Shown one piece after another: positions 47,019 to 60,649 of a stretch of DNA of 64,000 bases. Each line of letters begins with the position of its first letter. Within the stretch, counting starts at the first letter, position 1. The stretch comes from Halichoerus grypus. Its lineage: Eukaryota > Chordata > Mammalia > Carnivora > Phocidae. Below the pieces are notes generated by a model. It did not search any database and was not told the origin of the DNA. It saw only the letters and a list, made by a program, of their open reading frames with translations. Location: contig NW_027555051.1 in assembly GCF_964656455.1 (NCBI RefSeq), positions 1 through 64,000 of the forward strand. Direction: 5' to 3'. The translations under genes and the position numbers were made by a program.

Positions 47019-47215
47019 TTTTTTTTAAGATTTTATTTATTTATTTGGGGGGGGGCGGGTAGCAGAGGGAGAGGGACAAGCACAAACAGTGCTGAGAGTG
47101 GAGCCTGACCTGGGGCTCGATCTCACAGCCCTGAGATCATGACCTGAACCAAGATCATGACCTGAGCCGAGATCAAGAGTCAGAAGCTTAACCGACTGAG
47201 CCACCCAGATGCCCC
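47019..47215 (-). mobile_element. CAN-SINE
   Basis: Reverse CAN-SINE, diverged, with a short internal duplication of gatcatgacctga; flanked by tcaccacttttа-type duplication on both sides. Confidence 0.88.
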
Positions 47216-47974
47216 TTCTCACCACTTTTAAAGGGACAAGTGCTAGTCTGGACACGTTTGATTGTATTAGAACCATGGAGGCTCATTGGGCAACACTTTC
47301 TGGCCTCCCATCAAGCATCTGTCAAAATTTATTTAAGGTAAAAATGTAGGCAAACTTATCTCTGCACCTTCCCCAATTCCCGGATTATGTCCCATTTCTC
47401 TGCCTCTCCCTTCAGAGAAGTTCGAGATTTAGAGACCAGGAAAACTCTCCTTCTAGAATCTAGTATCTGCTTATCAATACTGATATGCATCAGTCTCACT
47501 TGGGGGAGTTTTCAGGCACTCCCTCTGTAACCCCCAGAGGTTCTGATTCATCAGATCCAGAAAACCTGTATTTTAAAAAAATTTTTGAGTGATTCTTGTA
47601 TGTAACCAGGATTGTGAGTTACTAGTCTTCAGGAATTAATTGAGAAAGATGTAGTGTTCTGATTCTATCTTCCCCTTGTAGTAAAGCCAAGGAGAGAAAA
47701 GTTTTCTCAGAAAGATAAAGGGAGCTTTCCTTAGTCATGTAATAGTTACATTTACAGTAATAGCTAAAGCTTAATTTCTTCTAAAATACCATTGCTATTT
47801 ATTTTAATTTGGTGAATGAGCTCTAAATAGAATAACAGTGATAGGGTTTGTTTTCATCTATTTCATTGAACACTTAACTTTTCACCCTAAATATCAAATA
47901 GAAGAGACAGTATAAGGTGATCCTATGCCCATAATACCAATGTTTTTAAGCATGTTGCAAAGACAAGACTATTT

Positions 47975-48184
47975 TTTAAAAAAAGGTTTTTTGAAGATTT
48001 TATTTATTTGAGAGAGAAGTGAGAGAGAGAGAGAGAGCATGAGCGGGGAGGGGGTTGGGGGGGAGGGGGAGAAGCAGACTCCCCTAGGAGCAGGGAGCCC
48101 GATGTGGGGCTCGATCCCAGGACCCTGAGATCACGACCTGAGCCGAAGGCAGATGCTTAACTGAATGGGCCATGCAGGTGCCCC
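47975..48184 (-). mobile_element. CAN-SINE
   Basis: Reverse CAN-SINE flanked by agactatttt on both sides. Confidence 0.9.
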
Positions 48185-48603
48185 TAGACTATTTTCTTAA
48201 TTCAATTTCTTTCTTTGAATTTTTTAATATTTATTTTATTTCAATTCCAGTATAATTAACAGTGTTATATTAGTTTCAGGTGTACGATATAGTGATTCGA
48301 TAATTCTATACATTACTCAGTGCTCATCATGATAAGTGTACTCTTAATCCCCATCACCTACCATCCAGCCCCCCACCCACCTTCCTTCTGATAACCATCA
48401 GTTTGTTTTCTATAGCTAAGAGTCTGTCTTTTGGTTTATCTCTTTTTTATTTGTTTTGTTTCTTAAATTCCACATATAAGTGAAATCATATGGTATTTGT
48501 CTTTCTCTGACTTATTTCACTTAGCATTATACCCTCTAAATCCATCCATGTTGTTGCAAATGGCAAGATTTCATTCTTTTTTATTGCTGAATAATATTCC
48601 ATT

Positions 48604-48614
48604 GTGTGTGTGTC

Positions 48615-48672
<58 letters not shown>
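48604..48672. repeat. (TG)n(TA)n compound microsatellite
   Basis: About 34 bases of TG repeat followed by about 32 bases of TA repeat inside the L1. Confidence 0.95.
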
Positions 48673-48674
<2 letters not shown>

Positions 48675-48795
48675 ACATCTTCTTCATCCATTCATCTATC
48701 AGTGGACACACTTGGGCTTGCTCCATAATTTGGCTACTGTAAATAATGTTGCAACAAACATAGGGGTGCATATATCTTTTTAAATTAGTGTTTTT

Positions 48796-48810
48796 CTTTT
48801 TTTAAAGATT

Positions 48811-48845
<35 letters not shown>

Positions 48846-49035
48846 TTTGAGAAAGAGAGAGGGTGAGCAGACAGGTGGGGGCAGGGGCAGAGGAAGAGGG
48901 AGAGGGAATCTCAAGCAGACTCTGTGCTGAGCGCAGAACCCAATGTGAGGGTCGATCCCACGATCCCGAGATTATGACCTGAGCTGAAACCATGAGCTAG
49001 ATGCTTAACCGACTGAGCCACCCAGACACCCCACA
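48796..49035 (-). mobile_element. CAN-SINE nested in L1
   Basis: Reverse CAN-SINE with an expanded ATTT tail repeat, flanked by aaattagtgttttt and aaattagtgctttt. Confidence 0.9.
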
Positions 49036-50974
49036 AATTAGTGCTTTTCTATTTTGGGGGTAAATACTCAGTTGTGGATCATATAGCAATTCTAGTTTTC
49101 ATTTTTTGAGGAACCTCCATATTGTTTTCCACAGGGGCTGCACCAGTTTGCATTCCCACCAACAGTGCACAAGAGTCCCTTTTTCTCCACAATCTTGCCA
49201 AAACCTGTTGTTTCTTGTGTTGTTGATTTTAGCCATTTGGACAGGTATGAGGTGATAGCTCACTGTGGTTTTCGTTTGCATTTCCCTGATGATGAGTGAT
49301 TTGAGCGTCTTTTCGTGTGTCTGTTGGCCATCTGTGTCTTCTTTGGAGAAATGTCTGTTGATGTCTTCCGCCTATTTTTAAATTGGATCATTTGGTTTTT
49401 TGGTGTTGAGTTGTATAAGTTCTTTATATATTTTGGATACTAACCTTTTCTATCATTTGCAAATATCTTCTCCCATTCAGTAACTTGTCCTCTAGTTTTA
49501 TCGGTGGTTTTCTTTGCTGTGCAGAAGCCTTTCATTTTGATGTAGTCCCAATAATTTATTTTTGCTGTTGTCTCCCTTGCCTCAGGGGACATATCTAGAA
49601 AGATGTTGTTGCAACCAGTGTCTGAGAAAGTACTGTCTGTGCTCTCTTCGAGGACTTTTTTGGTTTCAAGTCTCACATTTAGGTCTTTAATCCATTTTGA
49701 ATTTTATTTTTGTGTGTAGTGTAAGAGAGTGGTCCAGTTTCATTCTTTTGGATGTACCTGTCCAGTTTTCCCAACACCAGTTTTTGAAGAGACTATCTTT
49801 TTCCCATTGTATATTCTTGCCTCCCTGCTTGTACATAAAATCATGGGTTTATTTCTGGATTCTCTCTTCTGTTCCGTTGATCTATTGTCTACTTTTCCGT
49901 CAGTACCATACTGTTTTGATTATTACAGCTTTGTGATATATCTTGAAATCTGGGATTGTGATACCTCCAATTTTGTTCTTTCTCAAGATTGCTTTGGCTA
50001 TTTGGGGCCTTTTGTGGTACCATACATATTTTAGAATTATTTGTTCTAGTTCTGTGAAAAATGCTATTGGTGTTTTGATAGGGATTGCATTAAATCTGTA
50101 GATCATTTTGGGTATGGGACATTTTAAAATATTTGTTCTTCCATCAATAAGCATAGAATATTTTTCCATTCATGTTGTCTTCAATTTTTTTTCATCAGTG
50201 TTTTATAGTTTTCAGAATATAGGTCTTTCACTTCCTTGTTTAAGTTTATTCCTAAGTAGTTTGTTATTTTTGGTATAATTGTGAATGGGACTGTTTCTTA
50301 ATTTCTTTTTCTGCTTCTTCATTATTAGTGTATAAAAATGCAGATTTCTGTATATTGATTTTGTATCCTGTGATTTTCCTGAACTCATTTATCAGTTCTA
50401 GTCTATTTTTGGTGGAGTCTTGAGGGTTTTCTGTATATATAGTATCATGTCACCTGCAAATAGTGAAAGTCTTACTTCTTCCTTACCCATTTGGATGCCA
50501 TTTATTTCTTTGTCTTGTCTTATTCCTGGGGCTAGGACTTCCAGTGCTATGTTGAATACAAGTAGTGAGAATGGACATCCCTGTCTTGCTCTTGATCTTG
50601 GGGAAAAGCTTTTAGTTTTTCACCATTGAGTATGATTTTAGCTGTAGGTTTTTATATGGTCTTTATTACATTGAAATATGTTCCCTCTAAACCTACTTCG
50701 TTGAGAGTTTTTATCATGAATGGATATTGTACTTTGTCAAATGCTTTTCTGCATCTATTAAAATAATCATGTGCTTTTTATCCTTTCTCTTGTTGATGTG
50801 ATGTATGATGTTAATTGATTTGTGAATATTGAATCACGTTTGCATCCTAGGAATAAATCCCACTTGATCACCGTGAATGATTTTTTAATGTATTGTTGGA
50901 TTTGGTTGGCTATTATTTTGTTGAGGATTTTTGCATCTGTGTTCATCAGAGATATTGGCCTGTAGTTCTCTCTT

Positions 50975-51172
50975 TTTTTAAAAAGATTTTATTTATTTGC
51001 GATAGAGCAAGAGTGAGAGAGAGAGAGAGAGCACAAGCAGGGGGAGTGGGAGAGGGAGAAGCAGGCTCCCCGCCGAGCCAGGAGCCCGATGGGGGACTCG
51101 ATCCCAGGACTCTGGGATCATGACCAGAGCTGAAGGCAGACGCTTAACTGACTGAGCCACCCAGGCGTCCTC
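50975..51172 (-). mobile_element. CAN-SINE nested in L1
   Basis: Reverse CAN-SINE; flanks ctcttttttt on both sides, the right one expanded into a long T run. Confidence 0.9.
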
Positions 51173-52369
51173 TTTTTTTTTTTTTTTTTTTTTTAAATGT
51201 CTTTACCTGGTTTTGGTATCAGGGTAATGCTGGCCTCACAGAATGAATTTGTGAATTTGGAAGCTTTCCTTCTAACTCTTCTTTAAATGTTCGGTAAAAT
51301 TCACCTGTGAAGCCATCTGCTCCTGGACTTTTGTTTGTTGGGAGTTTTCTGAATGCTGATTCAATTTCATTCCTGGTAATCAGTCTGTTCAAGTTTTCTA
51401 TTTCGTCCCGATTCAGTTTTGGGAGGTTATATGTTTCCAGGGATTTATCATTTCTTCTAGGTTGTTCAATTTGTTTGCATACAATTTTTCATAATATTCT
51501 CTTATAATCCTTCATATTTCTGTGGCGTTGGTTGTCCTTTCTCCTCTTTCCCTTCTGATTTTGTTTATTTGAGTCCTCTCTCTCTCTCTCTCTCTCTTTT
51601 ATGAGTCTGGCTAAAGGTTTATCTATTTGGTTGATCTTTTCAAAGAACCAGCTCCTGGTTTCATTGATCTGCTCTATTGGGTTTTTTTTTAGGTTCTATT
51701 TCATTTATTTCTGCTCTAATCTTTATTATTTTCTTCCTTCCTATTTAGGTTTTGGGTTTTGTTTGTTCTTTTTCTAGCTTCTGTAGGTGTAAGTTTAGGT
51801 TGTTTCTTCAATATTTTTCTTACTTCTTGAGGTAGGCCTTGATTGCTATAAACTTCCCTCATAGAACAGCTTTTGCTGGATTCCAAAGTTTTTGGACCAT
51901 TGTGTTTTCATTTTCATTTGTCTCCATGTATTTTTTAATTTCTTCTCTGATTTATTCCCTTAAAATTTTAAATCTTTGATTAAATGTGTATATTGGAAAA
52001 CATTATGCAGTGTCAAGAGCATGAGCTCTGGAATCCAATTACCTAGTTTTAATCCTTCCTTATGATTTACTACCTACATGACACTGGGTAAACCTGTTAT
52101 ACTTCTAAAGCCTCAATGTCCTTATCTGTAAAATCAAAATGATGATGAAAGCATCTGCTTCATAGGGTTGTTGTGAGAATTAAATGAGATCATACTGCAG
52201 AAATGTTAGTATGGTACCTAACAGATTAATCCTTCAAATAATTTAGTTATGCTTATAGGAGACAATGAGGCTTTTTATTCAAAATAGCAACAATATAATG
52301 GGTATTCTCCCATGACCAAAGACAGGGACAGAGAACAGGTAGTAATGCCAACTGAGTAACTACAAATTG

Positions 52370-52500
52370 CCAAGTTCTTTGCCAGGCAGTTTATGGACAT
52401 CATCTCATTTCCTTGCAGCAGATTTGTGAGGTAAGAATCATTATTTCCATTTTATAGATGGAGAAACTGAAGCTCAATAAAGTTAAGTAACTGAGATACC
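52370..52500. mobile_element. MIR SINE fragment
   Basis: Landmarks tgccaggcagtttatggaca, ttatttccattttatagatg and gagaaactgaagctcaa. Confidence 0.8.
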
Positions 52501-53579
52501 AAATAATCTGCAGAGTCAAGTTTGTCTAATTTCAAAGTCATATAGTTTTTCCTCACCTAAACAATGTTTTCCTTCTGGAGGAGGAAAGAAAATATATTTT
52601 AAGCCGCATCCCATTTAGGTTGGCTCCCAAATTATTTAACTGACACACATGTGAGTGTTTTCATCAGCTGTCAGTGTTTGCCTATGGTGCCCCTATGCCA
52701 CTCAGTCTCTCCTCCCTGAAATGGCTGGTTGAGGAACACTTAGCCACTGCTGGTACCATGTCCTAACTGTCAGTCAGGAAGTTTGCATCAGCTCCCAAGA
52801 TGGACAGGAGACTCCTGTTACTTTACGGAGCCAGATCTGAGGTTTTAGACAGGCGGGGAGGAGGAGGAGTCGGGACTGGGGAAGTCTAATGATTCCCCTC
52901 CTGATGTCTAGTGGTTCACATCTCTAAGATAGATACCAGGCTGTGAATTGTGCCTCCTCAGCTGATCCCCATTCTGGATCAGTATCCCTATGAGTAATTT
53001 CTCTCCTGATTCTGGCACTCTGGACTTTCTACTACCACTGACGGATTTTTATCTCTATAGAGGGAAAAAAGGGATGCCCAGGCCTTGGCTGTGAGTGCTC
53101 ACTCCACTACCCTTTGCTGCCCTCTACTGACCATACCTGGAAATTACATTTAACCTTTCAGGCCCTTGGCCCAAATAGATACTACAGTGGGTGAAACCAG
53201 GCACACAAAATTTGAGGTGCACCAAAAAACTAAGTAAATAAGATATGATATTTTAATTTTAATGTAATATTTTAAAAAGTCAATTTTCAAAAAATACATG
53301 GTGAACAAAATACCTAAATGTGCCCTAAAATAGTACTACTAGCTTACTACTAGCTTACTTACTAGCTTAGTACTACTGCTTCAGCCATACCAGATTTCTT
53401 GCTCTTCCTTTAACTTGTTGCTGCTTCAGAGATTCAGATTTGCTATTCCTTCTGCTTGGAATATACTTTGCCCAGGTCTTCACATAGATTGTCATCTCTC
53501 ATTCTTTAAGTCTGTATTCAAAGGTTGCCACCCCAAAAAGTCTTTCTTAATGAAACCAGAAGCTGTTTTTGTTTTTTTT

Positions 53580-54345
53580 TAAAGATCAACAAAATTATCA
53601 ATTTTGTTGATAGACTTTTAACCAAATTCATCAAAAGAGAGAGAGGACTCAAATAAACAAGATCAGAATGAAAGTGGAGAAATAACAACCAACACCACAG
53701 AAATACAAAGGATTATAAGAATATTATGAGAAATGACATACCAATATATTAGACAACCTAGAAGAAATGGATAAATTTCTAGAAACATATAACCTCCCAA
53801 ACTGAATCAGGAAGAAATGGAAAATTTGAATAGACTGATTACCAGCAATGAAATTGAATCAGTAACCAAAAAACTCCCAACAAACGAACGTTCAGGGCCA
53901 GATGGCTTCACAGGCAAATCCTAACAAACATTTAAAGAGTTAATACCTATGCTTCTCAAACTGTTCCAAAAAATAGAGGAAGAAAAGCTTCCAAATTCAC
54001 TCGATGAAGCCAGTATTACCCTGATACCAAAACCAGATAAAGACACTACCAAAAATACAAAGAGAGCTACAAGCCAGTATCTCTGATGAACATAGATGCA
54101 AAGATCCTCAACAAAATATTAGCAAACAGAATCTAACAATGCATTAAACAAATCATTCACCACGATCAAATAGGCTTTATTCCTGGGATGCAAGGGTGGT
54201 TTAATATTCACAAATCAGTCAACATCATACATCACATCAACAAAGGAAGGATAAATCCCATGCAATAATTTCAACTGATGCAGACAAAGTGTGGGACAAA
54301 GTACAACAGCCGTTCAGGATAAAAACCCTCAACAAGTAGGTCTAG
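53580..54345 (+). mobile_element. L1 ORF2 (reverse transcriptase) fragment, forward
   Basis: Forward-strand text encodes broken ORF2 peptides (a TKFIKRERGLK-like start, then a stretch corresponding to the reverse transcriptase, ending near tcaactgatgcagacaaag). Many stops; inactive. Ends abruptly against reverse-oriented L1 sequence. Confidence 0.8.
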
Positions 54346-55601
54346 AGGGCACATACCCCTCTTCTCTCACAGTTTGAGGATTTCTTTAGTGGATTACTTG
54401 GATTTCTTTCTCTTTATTTTTTGCATATATATTACCAGATTTTGATTTGCGGTTACCATTAGGTTTACACGTAACATCTATACACATAATGCAGTCTTTA
54501 TTAAGTTGATGGTTCCCCTTAAGTTTGAACTCATTCTCAAAGCACTAAATTTTTACTCCTCTCTCCCCACATTTTAGGTGTATGGTGACGTACTTTACAT
54601 CCTTGTATTTTGTGACTCCTTTGACTAGTTTTTGTAGATATACTTGATTGTACTGCTTTTGTGCTTCTTATTCCTGCTTATGGTCTTTTCTTTTCACTCA
54701 AAGAATCTCCTTTAACGTTCCTTGTAAGGCTGGTTTAGCTGTGCTGAAGTTCTTTAACTTTTTTTGTCTGGGAAACTATTTATCTCTCCATTTATTCTGA
54801 ATGATAGCCTTGCTGAATAGAATATTTAGTTGCAGGTTCTTTTCTTTCAGCACTTTGAATATATCATGTCACTCCCTTCCGGCCTGCAAAGTTTTTGCTG
54901 AAAATCAGCGGATGGCCTTATGGGGTTTCCCTTGTACGCAACTATTTTCTTTTCTCTTGCTGCTTCCAAAATTCTCTTTCCCACTCCTTTTTGCCATTTA
55001 AATTGCTGTGTGTCTTGGGGTGGACCTCCTTGGGTTGATTTTGTTGGGGGCCCTCTGTTCCTCTTAAATCTGGATTTCTGTTTCCTTCCCCAGATTTGGG
55101 AAGTTTTCAGCTGTTATATCTTTAAATACATTTTCTGCCCCCTCTTCTCTTTCTTCTGGGATCCTTATTATGCAATGTTATTATGCTTGATGGTGTTGTT
55201 GAGTTCCCTAAGTCTAGTTTCATTTTTTATTATTATTCTTTCTCCCTCTTTGTTCAGCTTGATTGCTTTCTGTTACTCTCCCCTCCAGGTCCCTGACTCA
55301 TTCTTCTGCTTCCTCTAGTGTGCTTCCTCTTTTCCATCCAGTGTACTTTTAATTTCAGTTATTGAGTTTTTCATCTCTGATCGGTTCTTTTTTATGTTCT
55401 CTATCTCTTTGTTGAGAGTCTCATGGAGGTTCTCCACTCTTTTCTCACATTTAGTGAGTATCTCTATGACTATTACTTTAAATTCTCTATCAGGCATTTT
55501 ACTTATCTCCATCTCATGTAGCTCTCTTGCTGTGATTTTGTGCTGTTCTTTTATTTGGGACATATTCCTCTATCTCTTTATTTTGTCTAATTCTCTGTTT
55601 C

Positions 55602-55633
<32 letters not shown>

Positions 55634-56700
55634 TTTATTTATTTATTTGACAGAGAGAGAGATAGCGAGAGCAGGAACGCAAGCAGGGGGAGTGGGAGAG
55701 GGAGAAGCAGGCTTCCCGCAGAGCAGGGAGCCCGATGTGGGACTCGATCCCAGGACCCTGGGATCATGACCTGAGCCGAAGGCAGACGCTTAACGACTGA
55801 GCCACCCAGGCGCCCTAATTCTCTGTTTCTTTGAGTTAGGAAAGTCAGCTACCTATCCTGCTCGTGAAGGTAGTGGCCTTATGAAGAAGAGCTCCTGCTG
55901 TGCCCTGCAGTGCAATGTCCCCTGTTGCCCAGAACCTGATGCTTCAGAGGCGTCTCCTATGTGTGTTGTATGTGCCCTACTGTTGTGGCTGACATGTGTT
56001 TGTCTTTAGTCCAGTCATCTGCAATGGCTCTCTTTGTCTGTTGTGGGCAGGGTTTGGTCTCTGCGCCGTTAATAGGCCAGTCTGAGGCCCTCCTGGGCTT
56101 GAGTTTACTCAGATCAGCAGTTTGCCAGAGCTTCAGTCTCACTGAACTGCAGGGCACTTTCCCTGTGTGGTCCCCTGAGGAGCTTTTGTTGGGGGGTGGG
56201 GCCTGCAGTCAGACCATATGTCTGCCCCCAGCCCACTGCTGGGGCTGCAGACAAACTGGTGTATGTGGTTTTCTTGCCCTCTCCCCGGGGCAGGAGTCAC
56301 TGTGGAGTGGTGCTGGCCCCTGTTAGGGCTGCTTGCACACTGCCAGGCTTGTGATGCGCCTTTGGGTGGACTCTTGCTGAGGGTGTGTTGAAGTGGGCAG
56401 GTCCGCAGGAGAATGCAGGGGTGAGGCATACAGTGTTAGCAAGCTAAGTGAAGAGTATTCATGCTGGATCCTGCAGTTGTCCAGATATTTAGACTGGGGG
56501 GCGGGGGAGGGAAATTGCACCCACCAGCTCTTTTGTTCTTGGAGAAATCTCCTAAAGATCCCTATACCCCCAGCACAAGTTGCAAGATCAGGAAATCAGT
56601 CTCCTTCCAGGTGTCTTTCAAACTGCTGCTTCTGTGCTGTATTTTGAGTCCATTCCTTGAAGCGTCATTAGAGTTCCTGGCACGATCCTTTTCATGAGGC
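54346..56700 (-). mobile_element. L1 5' part (ORF1 and 5' UTR), reverse
   Basis: At 55563-55315 the minus strand has an open piece, HEMEISKMPDREFKVIVIE followed by NRSEMKNSITEIKSTLDGKE, the coiled-coil part of L1 ORF1. ORF1-like text with stops continues to about 54400. The GC-rich 55820-56700 part fits an L1 5' UTR. Interrupted by a CAN-SINE at 55600. Confidence 0.75.
55600..55816 (-). mobile_element. Young CAN-SINE nested in L1
   Basis: Reverse CAN-SINE with a near-perfect 17-bp target-site duplication, taattctctgtttcttt, on both sides, and a long uninterrupted T run, indicating recent insertion. Confidence 0.93.
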
Positions 56701-57539
56701 TCTGAAACTGTCCTTCCTTATAGAAGACAGTGTTTGGCCTCTCTGCCTAATGTCAGAGTTTTTGGGCAAGCAGGAAAGGAAATTTTTACCTGTGGAGGAT
56801 AAGGATGAATGACTGTGGTTGATTGTATCAGTAACCAACAACATCAGAATGGAGGAAAGTAAAATCCTCTTTTTGGATAGAATACACAAATGTTACATAA
56901 GGATTACATCAGTTTCCCTTTAGGATAGTAACATATTATGTATGATATATGAGTGCTTTTCTATAAAGTATATAATCTCTGAACTACATTAAATTAATAA
57001 CATTTTTACCAGAATGTAACAACCAATGAGGGTGAAACTTGTCTGATTTCACAATTCTTCCCTTGTAGCTTTTATGATACTATTGAGCTAATTATGCAAG
57101 ATGGAATATTAAATAAAGATTATTTCTAGTAGTGTTTCCTTTGTAGGGTAAGAAAAAAAGAAAACAAAATAGTTTAAAAAGACATCTTGAATTTGCTTAT
57201 TCACTTACCTTTGATTTTCCTGAATTCTGTGGCTGGCTTTGAGAAGAGTCAAAAGCATTAGCAGAGGAGATTGGTCACTTGATCTTTAACATGGATGCGT
57301 AAGTACCTGAGAACAATGAGTGGTTGTAGCTTGGTTTCTTGGCAATTGAAATGACAGCACAAGATTTATAAATGAACAGAAGCAGAAATTAGGGTAACTG
57401 TAAGCAATCTTAGCTGTCTCCGAAGTAAGGAACTTCTGGGTTTTATTTGTTTTAAGTAATTGGGAGAAAACACAGTAGCATAAGCACAGAAAGCTAATCT
57501 GGTGAGAAAGAATCCCACCTAACTTGGCAGATTACACAA

Positions 57540-58270
57540 AAGGTGTAAATTATATAATATAGAATATATATCAATCACACATTATATGTGTACATTGTAC
57601 ATTAAGTTACATATAAGTATAAAATTATGGTCTAATATATAATTGAATATGTCTTTCATATATATAAATCTAATATATATTTATGTATATATTAGATATA
57701 TATCATTAGATCTTAAACTTCTTATATATTATTTACTTATATAATCTAATGTATAATTTATATATTATATGTAATATATATAAAATATATAATATACATT
57801 TAAAATACAATATAAATATACAATATACCTACAAATACAAATATACAATATAAGATATGTAATATATATTTAATATATGCATATTAATTATGTATAAATA
57901 AATAAAGATATATGATAAACTTATGTCATTAATATATATCTTATTATATATTAGAGTATATATCATATGTATTATAAATTACATATATATTGCATATATT
58001 AAATATTTATCATTAGAACTTAAACTTCTTCAGAAAATAATTCTACCTTAAGATATATTTTTCCTGATATTACTATAGCTAATATTAATATACTAATTAT
58101 ATTACATATTAATTAATACAGTAAAAAAGTAGATATTAATAAGAATATGTAAGACATAAGATTGATATTATATAATATAAATACTCTTAATATATTAAGA
58201 TATATATCTCATGATATCTAATATATAAATATATGTATACATACATGCATATGTGTATACACACATACAT
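57540..58270. repeat. AT-rich low-complexity tract
   Basis: About 730 bp composed almost only of A and T with irregular TATATA, ATATTA and TTATAT motifs, ending in an ACATACATGCATATG-type mixed repeat. Confidence 0.9.
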
Positions 58271-60649
58271 ATACAAATCCAGAGAGACTATTGAATCTGT
58301 GTGAACCTAAGTTTTCACTATAAGAAGCTAGAAAAAAGGAAGCCTGTACCCAAAGTGGAATGAAGGAAATGATTAAATTAGGAAAAGTTTAGTTAATATA
58401 GTCCAACTTCACTTATAAACATTAGAAACAAAAATGCTGAATAAGATGTCAAACCAAATCAAGTGATATGTGTGTATGTATATAAGTATATAAATATAAT
58501 GTGAAAATGCTAAGTGTTGGTAAGGTAGGGAACACCTGGAAGTCTCATACACTGTTGCTTGGAATAGAAATTGATAAAACTACTTTGAACAACTTTTGGC
58601 AAGCTTTAATAAAATCATAAATCGAAAAAATAGGTCTAAACCAGAAAAGGCCCTAGTACTATATTTAATAACATTTTAATAATTCTCAAAACCATTACTC
58701 CAGGACCACCTGAAACTTTCCTCACATTTTTCTGAACTGAAATTCCTTGTTTACAACAACAAACATGTACTAAATGTCAGTCATCAATGAGAAATTGTCT
58801 AATGTGCTAGAAAGACACAATTATGAACATGACCTAGTTTTTGCCATAAAGGGATTTACAGATAACTTGGGGTGACAGACCTGAAATTACTAATAGAGCA
58901 GATATAAAAATACTAGATGTTTTTACAAAGTGTTATGATGAAAAATAAATGGGAAGTAAAAAATTGCTTCTGCTCAGAGAGGTATAGACAGAAAGTGCAG
59001 AGAATACTTGCCCAGACGGTGATGTTTAAATCACGCCCTGCAGGATGATTAGAAGTTTTCCTTGCAAACTTAGTTAAGGGGGAGATGCAGAGACAAGAAA
59101 GCGCGTAGTATGTTGGAAGGGTATGCGTAAATAGTCAAAGAAGAACCTGAGGAAGGATGGTGGGACTAAATTTCCTAACATATACGTTACAAAAAGAAGT
59201 AAAGCAGCTACTGTGACTTCCCAGTACCGCAAATTGCTTAAAATCTGTTGCTACAATAAATGATACGCATTTGCCAAAGTATATCATATCGCTACTTAAA
59301 ATTCTACAGTTAGCACATATTACTAATATCACAAGAATATTGAATATTGAGTATCATAAGAAACTCCTATTATTTTCATTCAAAAGATTTAGGTCATTTT
59401 AACAAGAAGATAATTTTGGTGAGGGTAAAATGAAATCTGAAATGCTATGTATGTGTGTGTTTTCTATTCCTCATTACTTTGAGAAATTCACTGAATAAGA
59501 GTGTTTTTCTTTACTGATATTTTTAGAGGCAGTTAACCCTACCTGTTGGCTGTCGAAACAAGTCGATGAGCTTTTACAGTGAAAAAAAGATGTACTAAGA
59601 TACATAAAAGCCCAATATATTGCTGATAAGCTTAATATCCTTAATTTTTTTTTTTTAAATTTCAGTTTTAAATTTGAATTCTTATTATACGTGGCAGATA
59701 TCTACTTGTGCTCGCCTAAGCCCAAAGAGGTAATTTATAATAAGGGTACTCCGGTACGTTGAGAATCCGAGGAGATGTGAACAATCAAGCCTCAGGATGA
59801 GTAAAAGCAAGGAATGAGTAAGAGTTCTGTGGTGTCTTCATTCCAGTTGGCTCTCAGAAAGCCAAATGGCTAAGCCAGCCTGGCAGGGCTTTAGAACACA
59901 GCAGCGGGGGCCGACTGCCCACTCGGCATACACTCCTGGAAATATACCATTCGGGAATGATTCTTCCTCCAGATAGATATTCTGAAGAATTAAACATTGT
60001 GTTCCATACACAGGCGAATGAGTCTAAGGGTCTTACATACTCTATCTCACTAAACCTACACAACGTCTTTATCGTAGCGCTTGGCTATAAAGTGAAAGGT
60101 ATGCAAAAATAGCACAGGCTGAGTTCAGGCACTTTCTTTATGTTTTGTTTGGGCAAATGTCTGACATACTGTTTGTCAGAAACAAAATGTAGAAGTTTCC
60201 AGGGAGCTGCCGTCAGTGGCTATAAAAAGATTAGCACAAGCATTGTATTAAATGTTAACTCTTAGCCAACTAAAGCGAGTGGCAAATGAGAAGAATGCTC
60301 CAGACTAGATTCTGTGGAGGTTATGGTGAAAGTCACCTCTCTGGAGAAATCCAAGTCCCTGTTTGAATTTTAATGCAGGCTTTCTCTTTGGTGGTGTAGC
60401 AGAAGGAGAGGGATTTGAGTCACTGAGGGAGGTAGGGCCTCCAGAGTCGCTCTTCTGGCCGGGGAGGTACAGGGAGAGAGAGAGAGAGAACTCGGAGGAG
60501 CTGAGGAAACAGCCAAAAGTTGCATGTGGGAAGCTGGCCTGAAGCGCTCCCCTAAGTACCGGCACAAGAGAGTAAGATTAAAAGGCTCGTGTTTCCCAAG
60601 GGCTCTGGAATGCCCAGAGGAGAGAACACTGTACTTCTAACACAGGCTG

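Larger units (their letters stand above)
48190..51975 (-). mobile_element. L1 LINE, 5'-truncated, reverse orientation
   Basis: The left end is the L1 3' UTR and the interior is a broken ORF2 on the minus strand. Recognisable pieces are [20 protein letters not shown] near 49200, the KINYWDYIKMKGFCTAKK stretch near 49550, [18 protein letters not shown] near 49920 and an [15 protein letters not shown] segment near 51650. Stops and frameshifts interrupt it. Interrupted by CAN-SINEs at 48796 and 50975 and by a TG/TA microsatellite at 48604-48672. Confidence 0.9.

Noticed and set aside
59854..60063. Minus-strand frame with SRPPLLCSKALPG, vaguely like the N-terminal RRRSAPSL..KAL region of ARHGAP20
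   Set aside because: Similarity is short, and no donor with the phase required by the exon at 43674 is present after it. Could be chance or a degraded exon.
60305..60565. Minus-strand 86-codon frame with KSDSGGPTSLSDSNPSPS after a plausible acceptor CGGCCAG
   Set aside because: No recognisable family, no matching phase with the first known exon, and the following GGACTT is not a donor.
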